This document shows positions 17,300-24,936 of a stretch of 64,000 nucleotides of DNA, piece by piece. The notes beneath the pieces were generated by a model. It saw only the letters and a program-made list of their open reading frames with translations. It did no database searches and was not told where the DNA came from. A program made the position numbers and the translations under genes. This stretch comes from Bacillus sp. AFS073361 (lineage in GTDB: Bacteria > Bacillota > Bacilli > Bacillales > Cytobacillaceae), in assembly GCF_002567005.1 (NCBI RefSeq), contig NZ_NUZU01000039.1:297577-361576 (forward strand), given 5' to 3'. Within the stretch, counting starts at the first letter, position 1; each line of letters starts with the position of its first letter.

Positions 17300-17392
17300 A
17301 TGAGCGAATTTTTGAGTTTTATGAGCGAATTCAGGGGGCAATGAGCGAATTATTAGCATCAATGAGCGAATGAGTGAATTATTGAGCGAATT
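17300..17392. repeat. tandem array of ATGAGCGAAT units
   Basis: ATGAGCGAAT or close variants start at about 17300, 17321, 17341, 17362 and 17382 (spacing of about 20 bases), with an extra degenerate TGAGTGAAT at 17371. The array lies in a gene-free 690-base region. No coding function is visible. Confidence 0.7.
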
Positions 17393-17460
17393 CAAAATCA
17401 ACAAGGTTTTAAGAAAAAAGGAGTCTTCCAATAGAATCAGCTCCATTAATTTGGATAAAA

Positions 17461-17489
17461 AAAAGACTTCTCAGGGGTGGGAGAAGTCT
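17461..17489 (-). terminator. leftward hairpin terminator without a gene
   Basis: AGACTTCTC and GAGAAGTCT form a nine-base stem with a T run on the minus strand. No minus-strand gene lies between it and the DUF2269 gene stop at 17923. Confidence 0.6.
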
Positions 17490-17540
17490 CTATCAGAATA
17501 GTCGACTAGTGAAATAGTGAAATGAATTTTTATAGTCAAA

Positions 17541-17566
17541 AAGGAGACACATTGATTTGTGTCTCC
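17541..17566 (-). terminator. second leftward hairpin terminator
   Basis: GGAGACAC and GTGTCTCC form an eight-base stem followed by TTTTT on the minus strand. Together with the hairpin at 17461 it may terminate the operon at 17923-20611 from a distance. Confidence 0.55.
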
Positions 17567-17726
17567 AGTTGTCTGGTAACGATTATTAATTAACTGACTT
17601 GTTAAAGATTAAATCAATTTATCTAATTCCAATAATACCCATATGATTACTTATTAGGATAGTAACATCCTCCGATGGATCATGTCAATGAAAAAATCTA
17701 AAAAACCTGTTGATAGTCAAAAGATT

Positions 17727-17770
17727 GGTGTCAGGCACCATGTGAATTTTTTCACATGGTGCCTGACACC
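17727..17770. repeat. perfect long inverted repeat with GGTGTCAGGCACC arms
   Basis: GGTGTCAGGCACCATGTGAA is followed by a four-T loop and its exact reverse complement, a 20-base-pair stem. GGTGTCAGGCACC-type sequences recur between genes in Bacillaceae chromosomes. The 13-base arm also occurs inside the coding sequence at 28118-28130. Confidence 0.8.
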
Positions 17771-17922
17771 TTACGACTTTCGTTTTTACGAAGGATTCTC
17801 CACTCAACGACTATGAAATTGACGCTCAACCCTGCCCAGATATTCACATTCAGAACTTCCTCGATCATCTTTTCTCTCCCGCCGGGAAGGGAAGTCATTT
17901 AAGTCTCTTCTCCCTTTCTTCT

Positions 17923-18444
17923 TCAGGCATGGTTCGCCGCTTTCCTCTGTTTTCGCTGACCCCATGGTTTAAACACCGAAATTACAAACATCGCACCAAG
18001 CGAAATAATCTGAAGGATAATTCCAATCCAGAGTTGCCACTGGTTTACAGTAAACGATGGGTTCAAAAGAGTGTTCATCCCTACCTTGGATGTCAATGTT
18101 ACCGCCTTGAGTGTTAAGGAATACATAGCGAAGGGTCCCAATAGAATCGAGAGGAGCGTCAACCCTTCCTTAACGATTATCCAGTAATATTTAAACAATC
18201 CCCATTGCGTTAGCACAGATAGTAATATCCCTGTCACCACAGTGCCAATTGTTGAAGCACGAACAGAAGTTTTAGCAAGAACATGCATACTTGTATAACA
18301 TGCCTTGAGCACACCGGCATCGTTCGTGTTTGCGGCAGTTATACTCAGAATTAAAAAAACAATGGCCACCCCGAACATAATTGCTGCAAATAATAAATGT
18401 AAGATAAGCAGCCATCTTCTCTGGGTAAGATTCAATTTCCTCAT
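17923..18444 (-). CDS. DUF2269-type integral membrane protein
   Basis: 173-residue protein with four hydrophobic helices, beginning KLNLTQRRWLLILHLLFAA and ending in a basic tail. I recognise the DUF2269 pattern (predicted integral membrane proteins of unknown function). The frame is open from a GTG overlapping the stop of the response regulator gene, but the ATG at 18444 lies six bases after GGGGG and is preferred. Third gene of an operon with the histidine kinase and response regulator, so it is a likely target or accessory of that two-component system. Confidence 0.6.
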   Translation of the reverse strand: MRKLNLTQRRWLLILHLLFAAIMFGVAIVFLILSITAANTNDAGVLKACYTSMHVLAKTSVRASTIGTVVTGILLSVLTQWGLFKYYWIIVKEGLTLLSILLGPFAMYSLTLKAVTLTSKVGMNTLLNPSFTVNQWQLWIGIILQIISLGAMFVISVFKPWGQRKQRKAANHA

Positions 18445-18458
18445 ACTATTCCCCCTTG

Positions 18459-19151
18459 TCACACATTAAACCGATACCCTACACCCCAAATGGTTTCAAT
18501 ATATTTCGGGTTTGAGGGATTCGTTTCAATTTTTTCACGCAATTTACCAATAAAAACTGTTACCGTGGCATTGTCTCCGTTTGAATCCAATCCCCAGATT
18601 TTTTCAAATAGTTCGTCCTTGCTGAACACCTGATTCGGATGGATGGTCAAAAATAGCAGCAAGTCAAACTCCTTCGATGTAAATGGAATTTCAGTTTCAT
18701 TTACGAAAACTTTTCTAGATAACTTATCAATACGAATACCTCGGATTTGAATTTCTTCTTTGTGTCTCCCAACATTATCTGACATTAATCGGTCATAGCG
18801 GGCAAGATGCGCTTTGACCCTGGCCATCAGCTCACCCACACTGAAGGGCTTGGTCACAAAATCATCTGCACCGAGACCGAGGCCTCGTATCTTATCGATT
18901 TCTTCCCTTTTAGCGGATACCATTAAAATTGGAATGTTTTTCGCATGTCGGACTTGCCGGCAGATTTCAAATCCATCTGTATTTGGAAGCATGAGATCAA
19001 GAATAATCAAATCATATTCATTTTCTAAGGCCTTTTTCAGACCTAGGTCCCCACTTGCGGCAATTTCTACCTCATAGCCGCTTGCTTCTAAATAATCTTT
19101 TTCCACTTCCGAAATGACCTGATCGTCCTCTATGATTAAAATTCGTTTCAC
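18459..19151 (-). CDS. OmpR/PhoB-family response regulator
   Basis: 230-residue regulator. The receiver domain (about 1-115) has the acidic pocket IIEDD, the phospho-acceptor Asp in LIILDLMLP (near residue 52) and Lys in VTKPFS. The C-terminal winged helix (about 130-228) has FTSKEFDLLLFL and the recognition-helix region VTVFIGKLREKIE. It starts with a GTG overlapping the kinase stop (GTGA). Its regulated genes are unknown; the DUF2269 gene behind it is the best candidate. Confidence 0.92.
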   Translation of the reverse strand: MKRILIIEDDQVISEVEKDYLEASGYEVEIAASGDLGLKKALENEYDLIILDLMLPNTDGFEICRQVRHAKNIPILMVSAKREEIDKIRGLGLGADDFVTKPFSVGELMARVKAHLARYDRLMSDNVGRHKEEIQIRGIRIDKLSRKVFVNETEIPFTSKEFDLLLFLTIHPNQVFSKDELFEKIWGLDSNGDNATVTVFIGKLREKIETNPSNPKYIETIWGVGYRFNV

Positions 19152-20611
19152 TCGTCCTCACCCTCATGATTGATCTTTGACAGCGTAAAATATATGCTAG
19201 TCCCTTCTCCTAATTGACTTTCAGCCCAAACGGTCCCACCTTGGCCTTCTACTATCTGTTTGACAATAGCAAGACCAAGACCAGTGCCTCCCGTATCTAT
19301 ATTCCTCGAAGGTTCTGTCCGATAAAAACGATTGAAAATATGGAGCAGTTCATTGCTGTCAATTCCCGTTCCATTATCCTGGATGTGTATTGTTGCCTTT
19401 GCCTCGTCGTCAAACAATTCCACATTAATTTCCTTATGTGCCTTGTCCATATATTTTAAGCTGTTCTCAATAATGTTTATTATTACTCTGGTCAACTTTT
19501 CGTGGTCTGCCATAACACGAACCGGACTGGCCCTGCCAGAAGAAAACGTAATCTTAATGTTATCCATCCGCGGGTCGTGACGTAATTCCTCTATATAATT
19601 CCGTAAGTATGCCCGAATGTCCAAAGGTTCCATATGAAATGGCAGTTGATTTAAATCCAGCTTGGAATACAGCATTAATTCATCAATCAAATGATCCATA
19701 TCATCCGCTTTTTTTGCAATCATATTTATATATTTTTCCTTTTTCGAAACAGTATCTGCGATTCCATCTTGAATACCTTGAACACAGGCTTTAATTCCCG
19801 TAATCGGCGTTTTCAGATCATGTGAAATATTTGAAATTAGCTCTTTCCGGTTCTCTTCATACTGTAGTTGAAGATGGATTGACTCTCTCAAACGAACGCG
19901 CATTTCTTCAAAGGAAGCTCCTAATTCTCCGAATTCATCTTTGCGTTCCAACTCCACTCCATGGTCCAGATTCCCTTTTTTAATTTGTTCTGCAGCATGT
20001 TTTAGTGTAAACAAGGGTTTAATAAAGCTTCGGGAAACTAAATAGGTAAGGACACCGTTCGTTAATCCAATAACAAGTAGCAGCGACAATACTAACAGTG
20101 GGAAAAACTTTCTTACTTCCTTGAAAAAGGGATATAAATCAGAAAGTACATATACCGTACCTGTAGTGTGATCGCTAAGGGTGATATTGAATGCTTCAAC
20201 TAAAAAACGAGTTTTTCCCCAGCGGTCTTGAGTCTGACTCCTTTGCATTTTCTGAATCTCTGAAGCATCTATATCAAGGCTGTTCACAAAAGAGGAAGTG
20301 AAGCTCACTTGATTATTTTTCATCACTACAAGTCCTGAATGAACACGATTTAATTGTTCGTCTGTGTTTTTCAAGAATTGGATGTCATTGAATCGGTCTG
20401 GGTCATTTTGTGACATAAATTTCACGCCGGCAATCAAATCTCGGCGTTCATTGGTCGTTTCCCAAAAGGCTGGTATTCCCTTCCCATCCATGGTTCCTGC
20501 CATATCCTTATAAAAAGTGGAAACAAGTGTTGCTGCAATAAAGGCGAACAACACGATGGGCATGAAGGTCATGGCCATATAGGAAAGCAAAAGTCTCGTC
20601 TTGATTGACAT
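19148..20611 (-). CDS. sensor histidine kinase
   Basis: 487-residue membrane kinase. A first transmembrane helix (about 8-32), an extracellular region of about 140 residues, a second helix (about 170-195) and HAMP (about 195-248) precede HisKA with ISHDLKTPI (phospho-acceptor His near 265) and HATPase with IIENSLKYM, DNGTGID and GGTGLGLAIV. The ATG at 20611 follows AAGGAG; a TTG two codons upstream is less likely. First gene of the operon. The signal sensed is unknown. Confidence 0.92.
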   Translation of the reverse strand: MSIKTRLLLSYMAMTFMPIVLFAFIAATLVSTFYKDMAGTMDGKGIPAFWETTNERRDLIAGVKFMSQNDPDRFNDIQFLKNTDEQLNRVHSGLVVMKNNQVSFTSSFVNSLDIDASEIQKMQRSQTQDRWGKTRFLVEAFNITLSDHTTGTVYVLSDLYPFFKEVRKFFPLLVLSLLLVIGLTNGVLTYLVSRSFIKPLFTLKHAAEQIKKGNLDHGVELERKDEFGELGASFEEMRVRLRESIHLQLQYEENRKELISNISHDLKTPITGIKACVQGIQDGIADTVSKKEKYINMIAKKADDMDHLIDELMLYSKLDLNQLPFHMEPLDIRAYLRNYIEELRHDPRMDNIKITFSSGRASPVRVMADHEKLTRVIINIIENSLKYMDKAHKEINVELFDDEAKATIHIQDNGTGIDSNELLHIFNRFYRTEPSRNIDTGGTGLGLAIVKQIVEGQGGTVWAESQLGEGTSIYFTLSKINHEGEDE

Positions 20612-20815
20612 GAGCAAATCTCCTTAACGCATTTATCCTCATACAATAATTCATCTGCCTACTGTTATTTATCATAACCTCGAATTATAAACCACTTCTA
20701 AACCAATTCTAAAAAAAGTATAAAATTATTTGTCCAGTCGGTTTGTTAAGAAAAAATAGCCGTCTTTTAGCGAAAATGGTTACTTTTATAAGGGCGATAA
20801 GTTTTTTTAACAAAT

Positions 20816-20846
20816 AAAAAAACAGAATGCTCAACTGGCCATTCTG
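20816..20846 (-). terminator. terminator after the YdcZ-like gene
   Basis: CAGAATG and CATTCTG form a seven-base stem with a T run on the minus strand. It separates the transport cluster from the kinase operon. The rest of 20612-20940 shows nothing beyond the presumed promoter of the kinase operon. Confidence 0.65.
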
Positions 20847-20940
20847 CTTTTTAGATCCCTATGAAAGTTAAACTTGCTGTTCACTAGAGGTTGGCTTTCC
20901 GTCTTCTATTAAGACTATGCTGCCCAGTTCTCAGCACATT

Positions 20941-21453
20941 TTAGCTTTCTCTTTGTTGATATTCCGGCACTTTATTCCCTTTTGCAAATGGCCAAACAAA
21001 CACTTTATGGCCCTCACCGCTGCCTGCAAATTTAAACACAACAATTCCGCCGACGATGACCAGCACGCCAATCAACTGATTGAGCGTAAATGGAACCTTA
21101 TTCAGACCTAGCCAGCCTAGTGAGTCCCCCAGCAGGGCAAACAACAACTGTGATGTTAACGCAATCGCAATGGCATAGGTTGGTCCGAGCCTCTTAATTC
21201 CTTGAACAAGACAAACTACCACACCTACGCCAATCATCCCGCTGAACCAGTACCACGTTTTCATATTTTCCAAATGGGATAACTGTCCACCCTCAAAGAT
21301 AAGTCCGAACGTCAGTGAAGCAAGAAATCCCATCCCTAATACTAAGGTCGTTGTTGCCCATGACCCTGCCCGTTCATTGACTTTACTGTTGAAAATATTT
21401 TGCAAGGCTACCAGCGATCCGGCAATAATTGCGAATAATAATCCTAGAATCAT
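20941..21453 (-). CDS. DMT-family transporter of the YdcZ (DUF606) type
   Basis: 170-residue, five-helix membrane protein of the YdcZ/DUF606 group of small DMT transporters (ILGLLFAIIAGSLVALQNIFN; a final helix GVLVIVGGIVVFKF). The frame extends 11 codons upstream, but the ATG at 21453 follows AAGGGAGAG and starts at the first helix. It lies 35 bases after the Crp-type regulator gene. A second YdcZ-like gene stands on the other side of the regulator, suggesting paired subunits. Confidence 0.72.
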   Translation of the reverse strand: MILGLLFAIIAGSLVALQNIFNSKVNERAGSWATTTLVLGMGFLASLTFGLIFEGGQLSHLENMKTWYWFSGMIGVGVVVCLVQGIKRLGPTYAIAIALTSQLLFALLGDSLGWLGLNKVPFTLNQLIGVLVIVGGIVVFKFAGSGEGHKVFVWPFAKGNKVPEYQQRES

Positions 21454-21488
21454 CCATTTTCTCTCCCTTGTATTGATTTTTTTCAAAC

Positions 21489-22184
21489 TTATTCGTAAAT
21501 ATTATCGCCTGCGAGACCTTTCAATCCATTTCTATCCTTAACTAATATGGAACCTCTATTCCGTTCAATCAGACCCTCTTCACAGAATTGTGTGATGACT
21601 CGATTCAAATGACGATAACTTGTTCCAATTAAATTGGCCGCATCCTTAATGCTGATACTCAGTTGGTCTTTATCGTGTGAATCAGCTTCATCAAAGGAAA
21701 CCGACAAAAGGTAACTAGCCAAACGAACTTCGACCGGATACATAATATTAAAGGTCATTAAATTGTTTTTTAGCTGAAACTTCCTGGTGATAATATCCAA
21801 TAAAAATTGCAGAAATGGCGCGTGGTCACTTCCATATTGCTTCAACCAGCGATAATGAATTCCAATCATCCGAACCGGCGATACCGCCTCCACCGTGTTA
21901 ATAATATCAATGCCGCGGACATACTCAATATCCCCGATCACTTCAATCGGTTTCTTAAAAGAGAGAATGAGTGTTTTACCTTCCGGCGAACTAGTATAGA
22001 TTTTGACCTTTCCTTTAACCAAAACATACAAATACTGTGAAGCTTCCCCCTGGGAGCAGATCAGTTCCCCTTGGTCAAAACTGTACAGCGACAAATGAGG
22101 AATCAATGGTTCATGAAATATCGAATCTAGTTGGTATGTTTGGATATAGGCGAGCAATTGATCCTGATTCTTTTGTTCCCTCAC
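21489..22184 (-). CDS. Crp/Fnr-family transcriptional regulator (YeiL-like)
   Basis: 231-residue regulator with an N-terminal cyclic-nucleotide-binding-type beta roll (about 20-135; YSFDQGELICSQGEASQYLYV and VLVKGKVKIYTSS) and a C-terminal winged helix with IKDAANLIGTSYRHLNRVI as the helix-turn-helix. There is no Fnr-type cysteine cluster, so an oxygen-sensing FeS role is unlikely. GTG start behind AGAGGTG. It lies between two YdcZ-like transporter genes on the same strand and probably controls them. Confidence 0.82.
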   Translation of the reverse strand: MREQKNQDQLLAYIQTYQLDSIFHEPLIPHLSLYSFDQGELICSQGEASQYLYVLVKGKVKIYTSSPEGKTLILSFKKPIEVIGDIEYVRGIDIINTVEAVSPVRMIGIHYRWLKQYGSDHAPFLQFLLDIITRKFQLKNNLMTFNIMYPVEVRLASYLLSVSFDEADSHDKDQLSISIKDAANLIGTSYRHLNRVITQFCEEGLIERNRGSILVKDRNGLKGLAGDNIYE

Positions 22185-22222
22185 TCGGTTTCACCTCTGT
22201 TTTTAACAGTATCATGCGAGAC

Positions 22223-22648
22223 TTAAGACCTTAGGATGACCACACCTGCAATCATCATCCCGATACCAATAAACTGTGGCAGTTTCATCTTTTGCTTTTC
22301 CAGGCCGAACCATCCGCTACTATCGATAATAAAAGTTAATGTTAACTGCGAAATCAGAATAGCCGATATACTAAGGGTTACACCGATTTCCTCAATCGAT
22401 TTCACATTACTGAAGATAACAATTGCCGCAAAGGCACCACCCATCAGATATAGTGGTTTCACTTGTTTGAAGCCTTGCCATTGGCGTTCTCGAACGCACA
22501 GTAAGATAATGAAGGCCATTATGAATCCTGTAAACTGGGTAATGGTTGCAGCTTGCCATGTACCTATATCTTGACTTATTCGTGTATTAGCAATTCCTTG
22601 CAAGGTAATAAATGCCCCACCTAAAAACGCAAAGATAATTCCCTTCAT
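22223..22648 (-). CDS. DMT-family transporter of the YdcZ (DUF606) type
   Basis: 141-residue, five-helix membrane protein starting MKGIIFAFLGGAFITLQGIA, the typical first helix of DUF606 proteins, with the family-like segment SSGWFGLEKQKMKLPQFIGI before the last helix. The ATG follows AGGGGAG. It is the first gene of the three-gene unit YdcZ-regulator-YdcZ. The substrate is unknown. Dual small paralogs in DMT families often work as heterodimers, which is inference here. Confidence 0.75.
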   Translation of the reverse strand: MKGIIFAFLGGAFITLQGIANTRISQDIGTWQAATITQFTGFIMAFIILLCVRERQWQGFKQVKPLYLMGGAFAAIVIFSNVKSIEEIGVTLSISAILISQLTLTFIIDSSGWFGLEKQKMKLPQFIGIGMMIAGVVILRS

Positions 22649-22754
22649 TCTCTCTTCTCCCCTAATTTTTATTTCTGTCTATATTAAAAGGTATCACATG
22701 CTTGTTTGAATAGGACATATGTCCTCAACTATAAAATTGTGTTAAATGCCTAAT

Positions 22755-22785
22755 ATAAAAGACCGCCAAAATGACGATCTTTTAC
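22755..22785 (-). terminator. hairpin after the 40-residue protein gene
   Basis: AAAAGATCGTC and GGCGGTCTTTT pair on the minus strand (with G-U pairs), ending in a T run, just after the stop at 22796. Confidence 0.5.
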
Positions 22786-22795
22786 AGTCCATAAC

Positions 22796-22918
22796 TTATT
22801 TCGGCTTTTTTTGGGCTTGTCTAACTACCTTTTCAAGTCCATTTTCTCCTGCAAATTCTTGATCATTTGGTTGAGCATTTTTATTGTTCTTCAATTGGTT
22901 ATTCTTATTTTTAGCCAT
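22796..22918 (-). CDS. 40-residue Asn/Lys/Gln-rich protein, possibly spore-related
   Basis: A 40-codon frame with a good ribosome site (AAGGGTGG seven bases before the ATG) and its own downstream hairpin. The product begins MAKNKNNQLKNNKNAQPNDQ and is highly polar. The QEFAGENGLEKVVRQ segment faintly resembles the EFASE repeats of gamma-type small acid-soluble spore proteins. That resemblance is weak, so I call it hypothetical. Confidence 0.5.
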   Translation of the reverse strand: MAKNKNNQLKNNKNAQPNDQEFAGENGLEKVVRQAQKKPK

Positions 22919-23082
22919 ACGTTCACCACCCTTGTTGTTTCCTAATTCAAGATGCCAATTAATAAATCGTCACCCGCCATTTTAGTTTGCTAACTTTTTT
23001 GCGGGCTATGCGATTTGATTTACTATTTTTCTCAACAAATCAAAAGGATTGTTTATAGCAGCCATAGGGGTTAAATAAATAG

Positions 23083-23226
23083 CTATTGACTACCTTGTTG
23101 CCCCATTTTTATTATTCCCAGTCGTCAATAAGCCCTATTGGCTACCCTGTCTCCTCATTTTTATGATTTTCAGGCGTCAATCAGCCTGATTCTTTTAATT
23201 TCCGGCCGGCTCTCCTCATGCTTTTA
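23083..23226. repeat. 52-base tandem repeat, two copies plus a degenerate third
   Basis: Copy 1 (23083-23134) and copy 2 (23135-23186) both run CTATTG-CTACC...CTCAT/CCCAT-TTTTAT...CGTCAAT-AGCC at a period of 52 bases. A diverged partial copy (GGCTCTCCTCATGCTTTT) follows. They lie in the 360-base gap between two leftward genes. No open frame runs through the array. Confidence 0.65.
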
Positions 23227-23239
23227 AATAGCTTACAGC

Positions 23240-23270
23240 AAAAAACAGGCAACCTTGGCCAAGGTTGCCT
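23240..23270 (-). terminator. terminator of the HxlR gene
   Basis: AGGCAACCTTGG and CCAAGGTTGCCT form a perfect 12-base palindrome, followed by TTTTTT on the minus strand. Confidence 0.8.
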
Positions 23271-23279
23271 AATAATCAT

Positions 23280-23594
23280 TTATTCCATGGTCAGCCAGGT
23301 TTGTGACCATTTTTCAAGTTCTTGTATGATTGGTTTTAAAGAGAGTCCCTTTTCTGTAAGAGAATACTCAATTCGGACAGGTGTTTCCGGAAACACCTCT
23401 CGTTTCACAATCCCCTGACCTTCTAAATCCTTGAGCCGCTCGGAAAGGACTCTTCCGCTAATCCCCATTGAAGATTCCAAGCTGCAGAAGCGTTTTGGGC
23501 CTGATAGCAGTTGATAAATAACTAATCCTGTCCAACGCTGGCTTAACATCCCCATCGCTTTTTCAAATCGAGGACAAATGACTGACTCATCCAT
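23280..23594 (-). CDS. HxlR-family transcriptional regulator
   Basis: 104-residue winged-helix regulator. CPRFEKAMGMLSQRWTGLVI (Cys near residue 8) and the wing segment GRVLSERLKDLEGQGIV are typical of HxlR/YodB proteins, which often sense electrophiles or oxidants through that Cys. The frame is open to 23657, but the upstream part contains the divergent promoter. The ATG at 23594 lies three bases after GAGGGGGAAAGG. It is divergent from the monooxygenase gene and probably represses it through the dyad at 23679-23695. Confidence 0.85.
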   Translation of the reverse strand: MDESVICPRFEKAMGMLSQRWTGLVIYQLLSGPKRFCSLESSMGISGRVLSERLKDLEGQGIVKREVFPETPVRIEYSLTEKGLSLKPIIQELEKWSQTWLTME

Positions 23595-23650
23595 TGACCT
23601 TTCCCCCTCTTCGCAATTAGCAACATAATTACCTTGCAAAATATATTTAT

Positions 23651-23679
23651 TTGACACAATCGGTTTTTAAAAATATAAT
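23651..23679 (+). promoter_or_regulatory. perfect-consensus sigma-A promoter for the monooxygenase operon
   Basis: TTGACA (23651-23656), a 17-base spacer and TATAAT (23674-23679) match the sigma-A consensus exactly. Transcription would start near 23686, about 100 bases before the ATG. Confidence 0.75.
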
Positions 23680-23695
23680 TACTTACATAAAGTAA
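23679..23695. promoter_or_regulatory. HxlR-type operator dyad
   Basis: TTACTTACATAAAGTAA has perfect six-base arms and contains TACT-N7-AGTA, the half-site pattern described for YodB/HxlR-type regulators. It covers the predicted transcription start of the consensus promoter, the position expected for a repressor. Confidence 0.55.
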
Positions 23696-23786
23696 CTGAC
23701 TAACGAATAATTATTAACTATGAATATTTTACTTTAACCATTTACGGTTCGTCAATACATCAGATAGAATAAGGTGGTTTTCAAAC

Positions 23787-24887
23787 ATGAACCTTGAGGC
23801 AGATGTTTGTATTGTAGGTGCAGGTCCCGGAGGCGCGTTACTAGGATATTTGCTTGCCAAAAAAGGAATTTCAACGATTGTACTCGAACGTCACAAAGGG
23901 ATCGATAAAGAATTCCGTGGTGAACATCTCAATCAGGACGGAGAACGAGTATTAAAAAAATATAATCTTTATGACCAAGTAGAAGCTGCTGGGTTATTAT
24001 TAATGGAACGAGTGGAATATTGGCAGGACGGAAAGGCAATAAAGACCATCACACCTGGTGCTGGGGAGCAGCATGTCGGCATTCATGTCCCGCAAAAGAA
24101 TTTGTTAAGCGTGTTAATTCAAGCATCTGAACCTTATCAGAATTTCAAACTGATGATGGGGACAAAGGTGACAGAGTTAATGTTTAATGATATAGGTAAT
24201 GTAACTGGTTTAAAAGCACTATATGGCGAGCAAGAAGTGACAATAAACAGCAAGATTGTTGTCGGTGCTGATGGCAGGTTCTCAACAGTAAGGAAACTGG
24301 CTGAGATGCCTTTTACAAAGAAAACACATGGATACGATTTGTTATGGGCGAAAATTCAAAGCCCAGCTAATTGGGAACCAACTATTAAAAACACTTTGGT
24401 GAATGGAAATCAACTGGCTTTGTTTACCCAGGCAGGCGGGTACATTCAAATAGGCTGGAATATTGAAGAAAATTCTTATCCATCCTTAAAAAAGCAATCA
24501 TGTGAACCTTTTATCAAACAAGTGATAGATGCATTTCCAGAGTTAACCGAAACAATCCGTACCCAGATTCGATCCTGGGACGATTTTATTTTATTAAAAG
24601 TGCAAAGCTCACATTCTCCAACATGGGTGAAAGACGGGTTGGTGATCATGGGCGATGCCGCACATACGATGAGTCCAACTGGTGCATTTGGGATCAATTG
24701 TGCACTATTAGATGCAGATGTATTAGCTGATGTACTGAGCGAAGCACTCGACAAACAGAACCATAGTGCGGCACAATTAAAAAGATTCGAACACGAACGA
24801 CGGGATCATACAGAAAAGCTGCAACAACAGCAACGAGAGAAAGAAAAAAACTATCGGGAAAATTTTGCCGTGCCAGTCCTTTCTTGA
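23787..24887 (+). CDS. FAD-dependent monooxygenase (UbiH/PHBH type)
   Basis: 366-residue flavoprotein hydroxylase. It has an FAD-binding GAGPGGALLGYLLAKKG at the N-terminus, a DG motif (VVGADGRFSTVRKLA) near residue 160 and GDAAHTMSPTGAFGIN near residue 290, which binds the FAD ribityl and phosphate groups. Length and motifs fit class A aromatic or polyketide hydroxylases. The substrate is unknown. It is the first gene of an operon with a GTP cyclohydrolase II-like gene and is driven by a consensus promoter with an HxlR-type operator. That arrangement is typical of an inducible detoxification or specialised-metabolism function. Confidence 0.82.
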   Translation: MNLEADVCIVGAGPGGALLGYLLAKKGISTIVLERHKGIDKEFRGEHLNQDGERVLKKYNLYDQVEAAGLLLMERVEYWQDGKAIKTITPGAGEQHVGIHVPQKNLLSVLIQASEPYQNFKLMMGTKVTELMFNDIGNVTGLKALYGEQEVTINSKIVVGADGRFSTVRKLAEMPFTKKTHGYDLLWAKIQSPANWEPTIKNTLVNGNQLALFTQAGGYIQIGWNIEENSYPSLKKQSCEPFIKQVIDAFPELTETIRTQIRSWDDFILLKVQSSHSPTWVKDGLVIMGDAAHTMSPTGAFGINCALLDADVLADVLSEALDKQNHSAAQLKRFEHERRDHTEKLQQQQREKEKNYRENFAVPVLS

Positions 24888-24936
24888 CAGAAATGGCAGT
24901 AGGAATCTATGAAAATATGGATTGGGGGAATTCATA

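Noticed and set aside
17300..17392. CRISPR array
   Set aside because: Units are only ten bases, spacers about ten bases, and there are no cas genes.
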